From Acidobacteriota bacterium (GTDB lineage Bacteria > Acidobacteriota > Thermoanaerobaculia > Multivoradales > JBCCEF01), in NCBI GenBank assembly GCA_039030395.1, contig JBCCEF010000024.1:1-64000 (forward strand): a stretch of 64,000 nt of DNA. Direction: 5' to 3'. A program made the position numbers and the translations under genes. Every line of letters starts with the position of its first letter. Positions within the stretch are counted from its first letter, which is position 1. Shown here piece after piece: positions 1-7,915 of the stretch. The notes under the pieces were generated by a model. It did not search any database. It was not told where the DNA came from and saw only the letters and a list, made by a program, of their open reading frames with translations.

Positions 1-2
1 AG

Positions 3-233
3 TTCCGAGACGAGTGCCTCAACACCCACTGGTTCCTGAGCTTGGCGGATGCTCGCCGTCTGATCGAGGCCTGGCGTCGGGACTACAACCAGGTACGGCC
101 CCAAAGCTCGCTCGACGGCGAACCGCCAAACGAGTACGCTCGGGACTTACAGAACTCGTGCTACCAAAATGGTCAGCAGGTCAGCACCTCAAGGGTTGTC
201 TGGAATGACGGCACGATCAAGCAGGAGTTTTGA
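3..233 (+). pseudogene. IS3-family transposase, C-terminal fragment
   Basis: The reading frame is open from the window edge and translates as the end of an IS3-type DDE integrase core. It has the segment FRDECLN, followed by a W-R-xx-YN-xxRPQSSL-like motif typical of the last 60 residues of OrfB transposases. The catalytic E of the core lies just outside the window or has been lost. After the usual end (around 'EYARDL') the frame runs on for about 25 unrelated residues to a TGA at 231-233, which suggests a broken or fused 3' end. It sits in an island with another IS3 copy and RHS remnants. Whether the upstream part is intact cannot be seen. Confidence 0.75.
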
Positions 234-607
234 TGATTCAGAAGAAACAAACGACTAGAAAATTACATGCGCGAGTCTTGGAATTGTGGCCCGAAACTGT
301 AGATCTTGCCGGCGCCTACCGGACAACCGGCGAAGGGGTCTTCTTCCCGGCACTTGCTAGGTTGATGGGTGAACTGAATTTTCAATACTATGAGGACGAG
401 CCTTTTGATGCGGCGCTGTGGGCGTTCTCCAAGATTGTCCAAAGAGAAGCTAGGCGTCTCTCAATGATGAATGAGCACACTCTGAAACCAGGCCAATTGT
501 CATTCGAGGAGTTTGAGTCCACTTTACGGGCAGACCTCGATACAGACGAATGGAGACCTGTTTTGGAAGATGTGGCATTCTCAGGTAACCTTGATGGGAG
601 CGGATAG
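233..607 (+). CDS. hypothetical protein, accessory island
   Basis: This is a 124-residue protein whose ATG overlaps the TGA of the preceding transposase fragment (TGATG); a TTG three bases earlier is also possible. I do not recognise the family. The sequence is acidic, mostly helical in character and has no signal peptide or membrane segment. Base composition is clearly lower in GC than the window average, as expected for acquired DNA. It lies between a transposase remnant and an RHS remnant. Small proteins in that setting are often immunity proteins of polymorphic toxins, but nothing in the sequence proves this here. No convincing ribosome-binding site precedes it, so translation may be coupled or the gene may be inert. 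Confidence 0.45.
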   Translation: MIQKKQTTRKLHARVLELWPETVDLAGAYRTTGEGVFFPALARLMGELNFQYYEDEPFDAALWAFSKIVQREARRLSMMNEHTLKPGQLSFEEFESTLRADLDTDEWRPVLEDVAFSGNLDGSG

Positions 608-734
608 CCTCACTCTTCCACATGCATGCATTGCCGTCAACAACTTGCACCACGGGTCGGGGTACAAGTTGAGTCTGCGAAGGAACGTAGGGACTTGGAG
701 ACAAGCGCAGAGAATGAACTACTTCATCACGGAC

Positions 735-1010
735 GACGAGCCGACGGCGCCGCCTACTAACCCTTTTGGCGAGCAGGTCGGCTGGGTGCAACCCTCCGAC
801 GAGCGCATGCGGTTTACTGGGCATGAGCGGGACCTGCATGGACCGGGGCAGTTGGATGACCTCGACTACATGCACGCCCGGTATTGCAAACCCATGACGG
901 GGCGGTTATTGAGTGTGGACCCTATGGACCGAAATCCCCGGAATCCGAAGAGTTGGAACCGCTACGGCTAGGTAATGGGCAATCCTCTGAAGTACACAGA
1001 GCCTCCGTGA
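735..1010 (+). pseudogene. RHS/YD-repeat protein, decayed C-terminal core
   Basis: The frame gives NPFGEQ, then RFTGHERD, then LDYMHARYC, then LLSVDPM and SWNRYG. This is the conserved end of the RHS core that precedes the variable toxin tip. Immediately after NRYG comes TAG (969-971), where family members have a Tyr codon; the frame then continues as VMGNPLKYTEP and stops at TGA 1008-1010. The match resuming after the stop shows a single-base nonsense change in a former RHS gene. No upstream RHS core of meaningful length is present, so this is a 3' remnant. A second RHS scrap lies at 4343-4492 on the same strand. The DUF4279 gene directly downstream is probably its former partner. Confidence 0.8.
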
Positions 1011-1063
1011 TTTCGGCAAATCAAAATATGCTTATAGATAGATCCGATACGAAAAAGGAAAAA

Positions 1064-1480
1064 ATGGCTATTGAGATCAAAGTCAGCTTCAGAATTATGG
1101 GACACGACATTGAACCCAGAGAAATATCACACCTCCTTGGTCTCGAGCCAACTATGTCTCACAAGCGCGGCGACGTTCGCATCGGAAGGACTGCTGAGCG
1201 CTACTCAGCGTACTCCGAAGGTCTTTGGTCGTGGTGTCCGGATACTGCCAAGACTGCCCCCTTGGCCGATCATCTCCGTGCCTTGATAGATGCTCTAGAG
1301 GCCAAGGAGGAAGCGCTGCGGCAGCTGCGGGGAATGGGCTTGCGAACGGATGTCTTTATTGGCGTTTTCGGTTCCGACGGTAACTTCGGATTTGCTCTGA
1401 ACTCAGAAGTTCTTGAGCGGTTAGGACAGCTGAGAGTTGCTCTCGATTTCGATATCTATGACGTTTATGCGGTCTCGTAA
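1064..1480 (+). CDS. DUF4279 family protein, probable immunity protein
   Basis: This is a 138-residue protein. The ATG at 1064 follows an AAAGGA-type ribosome-binding site (about 1055-1060); longer upstream starts would read into the RHS remnant. The pattern fits DUF4279: an N-terminal strand (IEIKVSFRI), the LLGLEPT motif near residues 25-35, a conserved WSW segment near residue 60, a central helix (HLRALIDALEAKEEALRQL), then DVFIGVFGSDGNFGFAL and a C-terminal LDFDIYDVY. The gene is intact although the RHS gene before it is broken. DUF4279 proteins are recurrently found beside RHS or contact-dependent toxins as putative immunity proteins; I infer the same role here. It has low GC relative to the window. 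Confidence 0.75.
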   Translation: MAIEIKVSFRIMGHDIEPREISHLLGLEPTMSHKRGDVRIGRTAERYSAYSEGLWSWCPDTAKTAPLADHLRALIDALEAKEEALRQLRGMGLRTDVFIGVFGSDGNFGFALNSEVLERLGQLRVALDFDIYDVYAVS

Positions 1481-1587
1481 TGGAGCTGCTCCGGCCTGCA
1501 CCGTTCTAGTATTGCCCTGACAGTCGCATTCCTGCGGGCTCGCCTAAGCCGCGTAAGCTTGCACGGATCGATGGACAGTTTGGTTAA

Positions 1588-2016
1588 GGGGTAGTAGCTC
1601 GTTCCGTCATCACCGAAGAAACGGGGGATATCGTTTGCGGTGAGGAGACTGAAGTAACTGATGAATCCATAGAGAGTTCAAGACCTGACAGCGGTGCTGC
1701 CGACAGCGTCTTGGCTGTTCTGGGCTGGCTGTTGAGAGCTACACCTCCGCAGGGTATTGCGACTCCTGAGATGATCCAAGATCTCGCCAACACACCCGGA
1801 ATGGCGACTATCCGGAATCAAACTGAACAGGCTGACTGCGCGCCTGGTCGGTACGGGACCGACTATCAGTACAGTGAGCTGCTGACAACCGGAAACGCAA
1901 CGGGCCAGGCTGTCGGTGGATTTGTTGCAGATATAACGCCGGTCGATGGGGGAATGGCCGTGGTCAATGCACAGAACAACCTGGGTATTGGAATCAGCTA
2001 CCCGTCTGCCAAGTAG
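1588..2016 (+). pseudogene. open frame without a clear start, probable remnant
   Basis: After a TAA at 1585 the frame stays open for 142 codons to TAG at 2014. No ATG or GTG opens it; the first near-start is a TTG at 1711 with no ribosome-binding site. The translated text (SVITEETGDIV, then ADSVLAVLGWLLRATPP, later GTDYQYSELLTTGNATGQAVGGFV) has normal protein-like composition and may be the tail of a lost RHS-type variable domain. I do not recognise a family. The start of the frame is missing rather than short, so I treat it as a fragment in the decayed island. The 107 bases before it show nothing. Confidence 0.3.
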
Positions 2017-2076
2017 AGGAAATCTGAGGTGCTCCCCGCAATTCGGTCCAGTCTTCAGGCGAGAGACTTGGCCGTA

Positions 2077-2903
2077 TGACCCGACCCCATTGTTTGGACA
2101 ATGAGTTCTGAGAAAATTCTCGGTCTTTCGTCCTCAGTGACCCGCCCAAGTGAGCAGCTGCGCAGCGTATTGCGCCGGAGCCCTTCCCTGAAGCGAAGCG
2201 TGAGGCCGACTCTCATTGTACTCGTGTCGCCAGGCCTTCAAGGCCCGACGCGCGTCTTCTAGGTCGATGAACCAACACTGGTTCAGGCACTCATCCCGGA
2301 GCTTGCCGTTGAAGCTCTCGATGTAGGCGTTCTCCACGGGGCGGCCAGGTCGGATGAAGTCCAGCGTCAGGCCTTGGCTCCAGGCCCAAGCATCGAAATG
2401 GCGGCTGGTGAACTCCGTGCCATGGTCGACCGTCAGGGATTCAGGTGTCTCCCGCTCGCGGATCGCTGCATCCAGGATCTTCGTGACCTGGGCCGCAGGA
2501 ATCGACGGCGCGGCGTGGAGCGCAACACACTCCCTGGTGTATTGGTCGATGACCGTCAGCACACGAAACCGACGACCATCGTGCAGGCTGTCCGCCATGA
2601 AATCGAGACTCCAACGCTCGTTGGCTCGCGTGTATTTCGGCAACTGAAGCCGAGTCAGGCAGGCCGTACTGAGGCGAAGCAGCTCACCCGCCTCCAGACC
2701 GCCGTATTTCTTGCGCCATCGGTAGAAGGTCTGCTGACTGATGCCGTGCTTGCGCAACAATTCGGACACCTGGATCCCAGCCTCTGCCTGCCGAAGAATG
2801 CTGATGATCTGCTCCTCGGAAAACCGTGACTTTCGCATCGAGTTTCTCCCTTCCATGATTGTGGGAGTTTTCTCATTATGCCGCGTCCAGTTTCTGGGGC
2901 TCA
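2077..2903 (-). mobile_element. IS3-family insertion sequence with internal deletion
   Basis: The element is bounded by imperfect inverted ends that both begin TGA and contain a GGAC block: TGACCCGACCCC...TTGGAC at 2077 on the plus strand, and TGAGCCCCAGAAACTGGAC read inward from 2903 on the minus strand. The enclosed transposase starts 65 bases inside the 2903 end and stops 57 bases inside the other, normal for the family. At about 827 bp the element is some 350-400 bp shorter than a usual IS3-type element, matching the deletion in its gene. No convincing target-site duplication was found. It lies 12 bases beyond the stop of the neighbouring minus-strand gene. Confidence 0.7.
2134..2838 (-). 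pseudogene. IS3-family transposase, in-frame OrfA-OrfB deletion fusion
   Basis: The 234-residue product starts with an OrfA helix-turn-helix (MRKSRFSEEQIISILRQ, then a second helix ending WRKKYGG, residues 1-50). Within a few residues it becomes an OrfB integrase core beginning ERWSLDFMAD. The DDE residues of the core survive: D in SLDF, D in TVDHGTEF and E in ENAYIESFNGK. Missing are the OrfA leucine zipper, the frameshift window and the OrfB N-terminal HTH (HTH_21-like), roughly 120-150 residues. Normal IS3 transposase is made by -1 frameshifting of two frames; here the deletion put both parts in one frame. It is probably inactive, but a shortened protein able to bind ends is conceivable. 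Confidence 0.8.
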
Positions 2904-2914
2904 CGTCAGCTGCG

Positions 2915-4027
2915 CTACGGGCTGCTGTCCTCGAAACGACTCTTGACGGGTTCGACCCTGAACCTCTGGCTCCACCCTTCGGACACCAAGAGGACATCGC
3001 CACTCGGCAACCACCTCGAGCCTGCCGGGCCTGTCGGCAACTCAAACCTTCCGATGATCTCGGCCTCACCCTTTTCGTCCCGGCGCGGCGCATGCACTAC
3101 CGCGTAGCCATCTCGCTGCAGAAGATCCACCACCCGGCCATCATCGAGAAACCAGGGCTTGAGAAACGCGTCAACGATCTCCGGCGCAAGGGTCGCCTCC
3201 CCTCCAGGCATTGGGTACCACGCTGCCAGAACAATCGGTCCTGAACCAAACATCTCCTCACGCCGGCAAAGCACCCAGAAGCCACCCTCGACGACCTGGA
3301 ACGTCTGTACTTCCACACAGTCGTAGGGCAGCTTCAGCTCCGTCACCTTCGCTCCCTGTTTGCCTTCTGGCTGCACCACCGAGAGCTTGCCGTTCCAAAG
3401 CAGCCATACGAAGAGTTTCCCGGCCGCCTCGCGCACCTGAGCCCAGTTCGAGCCACCCAGGGGATCGAACTCCCCTCGAAGACCTCCGAAGCTCCAACTC
3501 CATTCGCCCTGTGTTTTCCCGACGCGACCTACCTCAAAAATCCCGAAGTCATCCTCCGGAGGGAGCCGAAACCCGATCCACCACCTACCGTCCTTCATCA
3601 AATTCACCCCCTCCCACTCCCCCTCCACCTCGCTCGCTCGAAAAACCTCCTCCAGACCACCATCCTCGCTCACTTCGAAGATTCTCGTATCACTCTGCAC
3701 GTCGTGAGCATCCTTCGGCTTCTCCGGAATCTCGTTGAGGCTCACCCGCAACCGGCGGCCCGGAACGATCCACGAAACACCCTGAACCAAGGCCTGAGGA
3801 AACGTCCATTCCCTCACCACCGCGCCGTCCCGGCGCAGCTCCACCTTCGAGACCTTCCCATCGACATCCATCCAAGCCGCCACCGCCGGACCTTCATCGG
3901 ACCAATCTGCCCCCGAAAGACTCCAATCCCCCGCGCCCACCAAGCGTTCTGGCTGTCCTGCTCGAGCTTCGGCACCGACCACTGCGAGCGCGACGACGAG
4001 TGCCGCCCAAATTCTCTTCTTCGACAT
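2915..4027 (-). CDS. secreted hypothetical protein, propeller-like
   Basis: The predicted protein is 370 residues with a clear Sec signal peptide (MSKKRIWAALVVALAVVGAEARA) and no membrane segment after it. The mature part is rich in Trp, Gly and Val-containing short strands with recurring patterns such as 'W-x-x-x-G' and 'GGFWVLCRRE', suggesting a beta-propeller or beta-sandwich, but no catalytic motif is visible. I do not recognise the family. Its stop (TAG, 2915-2917) lies 12 bases from an IS end, so the original 3' flank has been disrupted, though the C-terminus looks complete. Transcription runs away from the RHS scrap at 4343. No operon partner is present on this strand. Confidence 0.65.
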   Translation of the reverse strand: MSKKRIWAALVVALAVVGAEARAGQPERLVGAGDWSLSGADWSDEGPAVAAWMDVDGKVSKVELRRDGAVVREWTFPQALVQGVSWIVPGRRLRVSLNEIPEKPKDAHDVQSDTRIFEVSEDGGLEEVFRASEVEGEWEGVNLMKDGRWWIGFRLPPEDDFGIFEVGRVGKTQGEWSWSFGGLRGEFDPLGGSNWAQVREAAGKLFVWLLWNGKLSVVQPEGKQGAKVTELKLPYDCVEVQTFQVVEGGFWVLCRREEMFGSGPIVLAAWYPMPGGEATLAPEIVDAFLKPWFLDDGRVVDLLQRDGYAVVHAPRRDEKGEAEIIGRFELPTGPAGSRWLPSGDVLLVSEGWSQRFRVEPVKSRFEDSSP

Positions 4028-4342
4028 GTTCTGTCCCTCCTAGCAACTGCCGTTGCGGTCCCTTGAACTTGGCTTCGTCATGCTCGCACAGTACTCCACT
4101 AGTTGTCCGTTGGCCTTCCCGTAGACCAGGTGGAGATGATGACCCGTCGAGAGCGCGGTTTGATACCCCATGAACCTCCCAATTTCTCTGACACCCCATG
4201 GACCTCCGCGCCGGTGGACATCCATTCGAGACCTTATCGGAGCCCTTTTCTTCTGGATACCCCATGGGAGGTGCCCTCCGGACGGTTTGACAGTGGGTTT
4301 TCTCCTGAGGGTTCATGACAGTTTCTTGGGAGGTTGCTGCCC
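4028..4342. repeat. non-coding stretch with three short ACCCCATG repeats
   Basis: No convincing gene lies between the secreted protein and the RHS scrap. The stretch contains GATACCCCATGAACCTCC at 4162-4179 and GACACCCCATGGACCTCC at 4190-4207 (16 of 18 identical, 28 bases apart), plus a third GATACCCCATGG at 4256-4267, where the following bases run GAGGTG, the complement of the CACCTC-type tail. The meaning is unknown. They may be leftovers of a degenerate coding repeat (the frame would read DTPW-like) or of a recombination site used in the decay of this island. Confidence 0.4.
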
Positions 4343-4492
4343 ATGACCGTCGGTGCTGGCAGTGCTCTGGGTGGGTGTTGCACCGGCGCCTATCAGGACT
4401 ACACCTTCGATCGGTTTGGCAATATCGGAAAGATCCTCACCCTGCAGAACCACGTTTCGCGGACGCGCACCGACGCCATCGACTTGACCTGA
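4343..4492 (+). pseudogene. RHS/YD-repeat protein, internal scrap
   Basis: The frame reads MTVGAGSALGGCCTGAYQ, then DYTFDRFGNIGKI, then a TRTDAIDLT end at TGA 4490-4492. YTFDRFGNI is the signature of a YD repeat inside an RHS core, where it is followed by the 'vDaaTNrl' block; the scrap breaks off exactly there. At 49 codons it cannot be a functional RHS protein. It is on the same strand as the C-terminal RHS remnant at 735-1010, so the two may come from one gene torn apart by the insertion and deletion events between them. The intact RHS gene of this window is far away at 54699-59921 on the other strand. Confidence 0.7.
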
Positions 4493-4509
4493 CCGGCTTC
4501 GGCAAATAA

Positions 4510-4524
4510 GTTAGTAGTCCTAAT
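4510..4524. promoter_or_regulatory. candidate MarR operator, site 1
   Basis: The sequence GTTAG-TAGTC-CTAAT is a 5+5 inverted repeat with a 5-base spacer. It overlaps the ATG (4523) of the MarR-type gene. The same 15-mer, read on the other strand (ATTAGGACTACTAAC), recurs with 13 of 15 identities at 5258-5272 in front of the next gene. Location and symmetry are those of an autoregulatory operator. No Shine-Dalgarno sequence is seen before the ATG, so either the mRNA is nearly leaderless or the site partly lies in the leader. Confidence 0.55.
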
Positions 4525-5215
4525 GAAAAGTCCCTCGGGCCGGCAAGCCACGACCACGCCCTTCGATCCGCCCGGTGAGCATCTCGACCGACGGCTGGCG
4601 GTGGGGCTGGCGAAGATCGCCACGGCCCTGCGCCATCGGGCCTGGCGGGAGGGCTACGCGGCCGATCTCACGCCCACCCAAGGCCAGGTTCTGCTCCACC
4701 TGCGGCGCGATCCAGAGGCCTCCCTGGCGGAGATCGCGGAGGGCCTGGGAGTGAGGCCGCCGACCGCCTCGGAGGCGGTGGGCTCGTTGGTCGACAAGGG
4801 GTTGCTCCACAAGGGAAGGCGGCCCGACGACGGGCGAATCCTCGCCCTCTCGCTGACCGCCGAAGGTCGCGCCGAAGCCGAACGCGTCGAAGACTGGCCC
4901 GAGTTCCTGGCCGAGGTGCTGGCGGAACTCACCCCCACCGAGCAGCGGGTGCTGATGAGCACCCTTCAGCGGTCGGTCCGCCTGCTACAGCAGCGCGGCG
5001 CGATCCCGCTGGCGCGCATGTGCTCGACCTGCACCTACTTTCGGCCCCACGCCCATGGGGATCCTCGGCGCCCGCACCACTGCGCCTTTGTGGACGCCCC
5101 CTTTGGCGACGGTGACCTGCGCTTCGACTGTTCCGATCACCAACCCGCCGCTCCGACCGACCAATCCGCGGCCTGGCAGAGCCTGGCGGTGAACTCGTCC
5201 CAACCCGACGCCTGA
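4523..5215 (+). CDS. MarR-family regulator with C-terminal Cys/His motif
   Basis: The product is a 230-residue regulator. Residues about 20-155 form a MarR winged helix: helix ALRHRAWREGY, the LTPTQGQVLLHL entry, recognition region LAEIAEGLGVRPPTASEAVGSLVDKGLL, and the wing KGRRPDDGRILALSLTAEGR. Residues about 165-215 form an extra tail with MCSTCTYF, then HHC, then FDCSDH. This C-x2-C...HHC...C-x2-H array is likely to bind zinc or an Fe-S cluster. The tail is longer than ordinary MarR proteins (140-160 residues) and suggests redox or metal sensing. A palindromic operator candidate overlaps its start and another precedes the downstream secreted gene, so it probably represses both. The ATG at 4523 lacks a Shine-Dalgarno sequence. 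Confidence 0.85.
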   Translation: MKSPSGRQATTTPFDPPGEHLDRRLAVGLAKIATALRHRAWREGYAADLTPTQGQVLLHLRRDPEASLAEIAEGLGVRPPTASEAVGSLVDKGLLHKGRRPDDGRILALSLTAEGRAEAERVEDWPEFLAEVLAELTPTEQRVLMSTLQRSVRLLQQRGAIPLARMCSTCTYFRPHAHGDPRRPHHCAFVDAPFGDGDLRFDCSDHQPAAPTDQSAAWQSLAVNSSQPDA

Positions 5216-5257
5216 GCACTGCTTCCTTCTTTCAATGTCCGAGGCATGCTCACAACA

Positions 5258-5272
5258 ATTAGGACTCATAAC
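5258..5272. promoter_or_regulatory. candidate MarR operator, site 2
   Basis: ATTAGGACTCATAAC matches site 1 (inverted orientation) at 13 of 15 positions, including an uninterrupted ATTAGGACT. It lies 15 bases upstream of the ATG at 5288 and just before an AAAGGAG ribosome-binding site (5275-5281). A repressor bound here would cover the transcription start or leader of the secreted-protein gene. The 72-base gap between the two genes holds nothing else recognisable. Confidence 0.5.
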
Positions 5273-5287
5273 AAAAAGGAGCCATCC

Positions 5288-6091
5288 ATGTTGATCCCCT
5301 TCACCCGTTTAGCCGCTCTCCCATCGCGCATCCTTCGCGCCAGCCTGGCGATGTTGCTGGCGGCCTCAGCACCCGTCTCAGCCGGTGGCGAGAGTGCGCA
5401 GACGCTGCCCATCGCCTCCAAGAGCACACCGCCGGCCGCCGGACCGAATCTCGAGATCACCGCCGCCTCGGTACGCTATCTCGCCGATCTCGACCTGCTG
5501 GTGTTCGAGCAGAAAGTACGCGGCAAGGCCGGCGCCACCGTTCCCGAAGCGCGGGGACAGCTCGACGGCGCGCCGGTTTTGGGCTTCGTCTTTCCCACTA
5601 CCCTGGCCCCTGCCGACGTCGGCTTCTCCGGCGCCGAGGGCACCGTCGCCTTGGCTCTGACCTCTCATCCGGACTTTGACGACACGCCCCTGTGGGACGA
5701 AAACGGCAACCGCGACTACGGCGACGACGGCATCGTCTTCCACACCCACTGGGTGCTCCTCGGTGCCGACAATCGGGTACCGGGCGGCCTGGCGGTACAG
5801 CAGTTCCCGGCGGCAGAGATCGCCGAGCGCCTGCCGCCGACCCATCCCGGTATGCCCCTCTACCTCGACTCACCGGGCTTTTCTGCGGTCCTGCGGGGCA
5901 ACACCCTGCGGATCCTCGTGCCGGCGCAACGGGTGGGCAACCGGACTGACTTTCGGTTCGACGCGGTGAGCGCCTATATGGAGGTTTCGCAGTCGCCGGA
6001 CACCCCGATGCTGGGTGTTTACAAGGTGTACGGGGTGCTGTCCGGAGACCTCTCCCTACCCTACGAGGTCAAGCACTCGAAGAGTCGGTAG
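5288..6091 (+). CDS. secreted hypothetical protein under MarR control
   Basis: This 267-residue protein has a signal peptide of about 35 residues (ending around SAPVSAGG). The ATG at 5288 is chosen because AAAGGAG sits 6 bases before it; longer upstream starts lack a signal-peptide-like start and would cross the operator. The mature part has short strands, an acidic DENGNRDYGDDG loop that could bind calcium, and an HTHWVLL segment. It looks like an all-beta periplasmic domain. I do not recognise a named family. It is 72 bases downstream of the MarR-type gene and shares its operator sequence, so it is probably the regulator's main target and may act in an oxidative or metal stress response. 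Confidence 0.7.
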   Translation: MLIPFTRLAALPSRILRASLAMLLAASAPVSAGGESAQTLPIASKSTPPAAGPNLEITAASVRYLADLDLLVFEQKVRGKAGATVPEARGQLDGAPVLGFVFPTTLAPADVGFSGAEGTVALALTSHPDFDDTPLWDENGNRDYGDDGIVFHTHWVLLGADNRVPGGLAVQQFPAAEIAERLPPTHPGMPLYLDSPGFSAVLRGNTLRILVPAQRVGNRTDFRFDAVSAYMEVSQSPDTPMLGVYKVYGVLSGDLSLPYEVKHSKSR

Positions 6092-6115
6092 CGCATCTTT
6101 ACCCGCCGAGAATTC

Positions 6116-7468
6116 TTACAGAGGAAAGCTGAGGTTGTAGGCATACCGCCCACGCACCACTCTGAGGAGCAAACCGCCACGCTCCATGCCGCGCAGCACC
6201 TCGCGGCCCAGCTCCTCGGAGCGGCCGGTGCCCTGGCCGTTGGCGGCGACGATGAGGTCGCCGCGCCGCAGGCCGCGCTCGGCGGCGGGAGTGTTGGGCA
6301 GAACCCGAGTGATCACCAGACCGCGGCGAGCGCCGTCGTCCACTGCCAGACCAATGCCGCGTTCGAGAAACCGCAGGCCGAGGCCACGCGGCGGGCGCTC
6401 GGCGCGCAGCTCAGCCTCGACGGTGCGCTCGCCGCGTTTCAAGGTCATGGCCAGCGGTTCGCCGACCGCCACGGAGTAGAGCGCGGTGGTGAGATCTTCG
6501 CGGCTGTCGGCCGGCCGCGGCGCGGCGCCGACCCGGCCGGCGGCGACGATCACGTCATTCGGCTGGATGCCCGCCTCGGCCGCCGGGGAACCGGGATAGA
6601 CCTTCGCCACCAGCACGCCGCGATCCGCCGCCAGGCCGCGGCTCTTCGCCATCAGCGGATCGATGGAGAGAAGCCGCAGGCCGGTCCACAGCGGCTGCAG
6701 CTCGCCGAAGCGCAAGAGATCGCCGACTACCCGGCGCACCCGATCGGCAGGGATGGCGAAGCCGATGCCGTTGGCGCGCTCGATGATTGCCGTGTTGACC
6801 CCGATCACCGAACCGGCCAGGTTGACCAGCGGACCGCCGGAGTTGCCCGGGTTGATGGAGGCGTCGGTCTGGAGGAAGTCCGTGTAGAGGGCCTCGCCGC
6901 TCTCCGCCGCCACGGTCCGGCCGACGGCCGACAGCATGCCGGCGGTCACCGTGTGGGACAGGCCAAAGGGGTTGCCGATGGCGACGACCGTTTCGCCGAT
7001 CAGCAGATCGTTGCTGGTGCCGAGGGGGACCGCCGGCAGATCGCCGCCGCCGGACACCTTGAGCACCGCCAGATCCGAATCCCGGTCGGAGCCCAGCACC
7101 TCCGCCTCCAGCTCGCGACCGTCGAGGGTATTGACGACGATGCGCGAAGCACCGTCCACCACGTGGGCGTTGGTCACCACGATGCCGTTCGACTCGATGA
7201 TCAGCCCGGAACCGAGGGACTGGGAGGGCCGGGCGCGAGAAAAGTAGCGGCCGAAGAACGGGTCGACCTGACGCACCATGGCCTCGGCGGAGATGTTGAC
7301 CACCGCCGGGGAGACCGACTCCACCACCTCGACGACGGGCGTGCGGCGGACACCCTCCACCGCACTGGGGGGAACTCCCTGAGCCAACCCCTGCACCACC
7401 CAAAGGGACACCCCTCCAAAAACGACGAGAATACTGAGGGCTCGGAACCAAAACGGACGAGAATTCAT
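6116..7468 (-). CDS. HtrA/DegP-type serine protease with two PDZ domains
   Basis: The 450-residue protein has an N-terminal signal/anchor segment (residues 8-30), a trypsin-like domain (about 45-235) and two PDZ domains (about 255-350 and 360-445). The catalytic triad is visible: His102 in TNAHVV, Asp132 in DSDLAVL and Ser210 in GNSGGPL. The LGSGLII and IGNPFGL segments are also family-typical. Length and layout match DegP/DegS-type periplasmic quality-control proteases. It ends 24 bases from the stop of the convergent secreted gene. The divergent 75-residue gene at 7657 shares its upstream region, which contains a CTTAG-N11-CTAAG inverted repeat. A subfamily name (degP, degQ, degS) cannot be assigned from this alone. 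Confidence 0.92.
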   Translation of the reverse strand: MNSRPFWFRALSILVVFGGVSLWVVQGLAQGVPPSAVEGVRRTPVVEVVESVSPAVVNISAEAMVRQVDPFFGRYFSRARPSQSLGSGLIIESNGIVVTNAHVVDGASRIVVNTLDGRELEAEVLGSDRDSDLAVLKVSGGGDLPAVPLGTSNDLLIGETVVAIGNPFGLSHTVTAGMLSAVGRTVAAESGEALYTDFLQTDASINPGNSGGPLVNLAGSVIGVNTAIIERANGIGFAIPADRVRRVVGDLLRFGELQPLWTGLRLLSIDPLMAKSRGLAADRGVLVAKVYPGSPAAEAGIQPNDVIVAAGRVGAAPRPADSREDLTTALYSVAVGEPLAMTLKRGERTVEAELRAERPPRGLGLRFLERGIGLAVDDGARRGLVITRVLPNTPAAERGLRRGDLIVAANGQGTGRSEELGREVLRGMERGGLLLRVVRGRYAYNLSFPL

Positions 7469-7605
7469 GATCGGTGCTCACGGAAGGTAGGCGATATCGG
7501 CATCACGAAGACTTCCAACGCGCGGTGACTCGCTCCGCATTCCAATTCTTCCCGCCGGCGGAAGGGGAGCACCGCCGGCCACGCCGGGAGTAAAGGGTAG
7601 ATGCG

Positions 7606-7626
7606 CTTAGATGTATAAACGCTAAG
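7606..7626. promoter_or_regulatory. inverted repeat CTTAG-N11-CTAAG in a divergent promoter region
   Basis: In the 188-base gap between the HtrA-type gene (minus) and the 75-residue gene (plus) there is a 5+5 inverted repeat with an AT-rich 11-base spacer containing TATAAA. It is one of the few AT-rich spots in the gap and could be a regulator site over a promoter. This rests on symmetry and position only. Confidence 0.25.
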
Positions 7627-7656
7627 ACCCAGGAGTGCTCATGCTAGGCTGCTGCA

Positions 7657-7884
7657 ATGAGCGGTCCCAGTGAAGAGCTGCTCGAACGACTCGGCATCCT
7701 GGCCGAACTGATTCTCTCGGCTCATCAAGTCCCGCCGGAGCGCGCGGATCGCATCCTCACCGAGCTGATTTCGGCCGCCTGGTACAAATTCGATCGCATT
7801 GACGATCCGGAGTCCTGGTTCGTGTCGGCCCTCCACGACGCCCTCGGCTTGTCGTCGAGCGGCATCCTGAACGAAGAGCCCTAG
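7657..7884 (+). CDS. small hypothetical protein
   Basis: The product is 75 residues, acidic and predominantly helical (MSGPSEELLERLGILAELILSA onward), without signal peptide or membrane segment. The middle part, AWYKFDRIDDPESWFVSAL, superficially resembles the 'idnpeaWLyrva' stretch of ECF sigma factor region 2, but the rest of a sigma factor is absent, so I do not assign that role. Codon usage and GC at third positions match the neighbourhood, which supports a real gene. It is transcribed divergently from the HtrA-type protease and convergently with the kinase/glycosidase gene. No recognisable Shine-Dalgarno sequence is obvious. Confidence 0.5.
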   Translation: MSGPSEELLERLGILAELILSAHQVPPERADRILTELISAAWYKFDRIDDPESWFVSALHDALGLSSSGILNEEP

Positions 7885-7915
7885 GCCGGTCTGCAGATGG
7901 GCGCCGCCGGCTCGA

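Noticed and set aside
2070-2910. Target-site duplication flanking the IS3 element
   Set aside because: The bases next to the two ends share at most two or three letters (CGTA versus CGTC), which is not convincing.
7657-7884. Small gene as an ECF sigma factor
   Set aside because: Only a short ddPesWf-like stretch resembles region 2; the rest of a sigma factor is missing.
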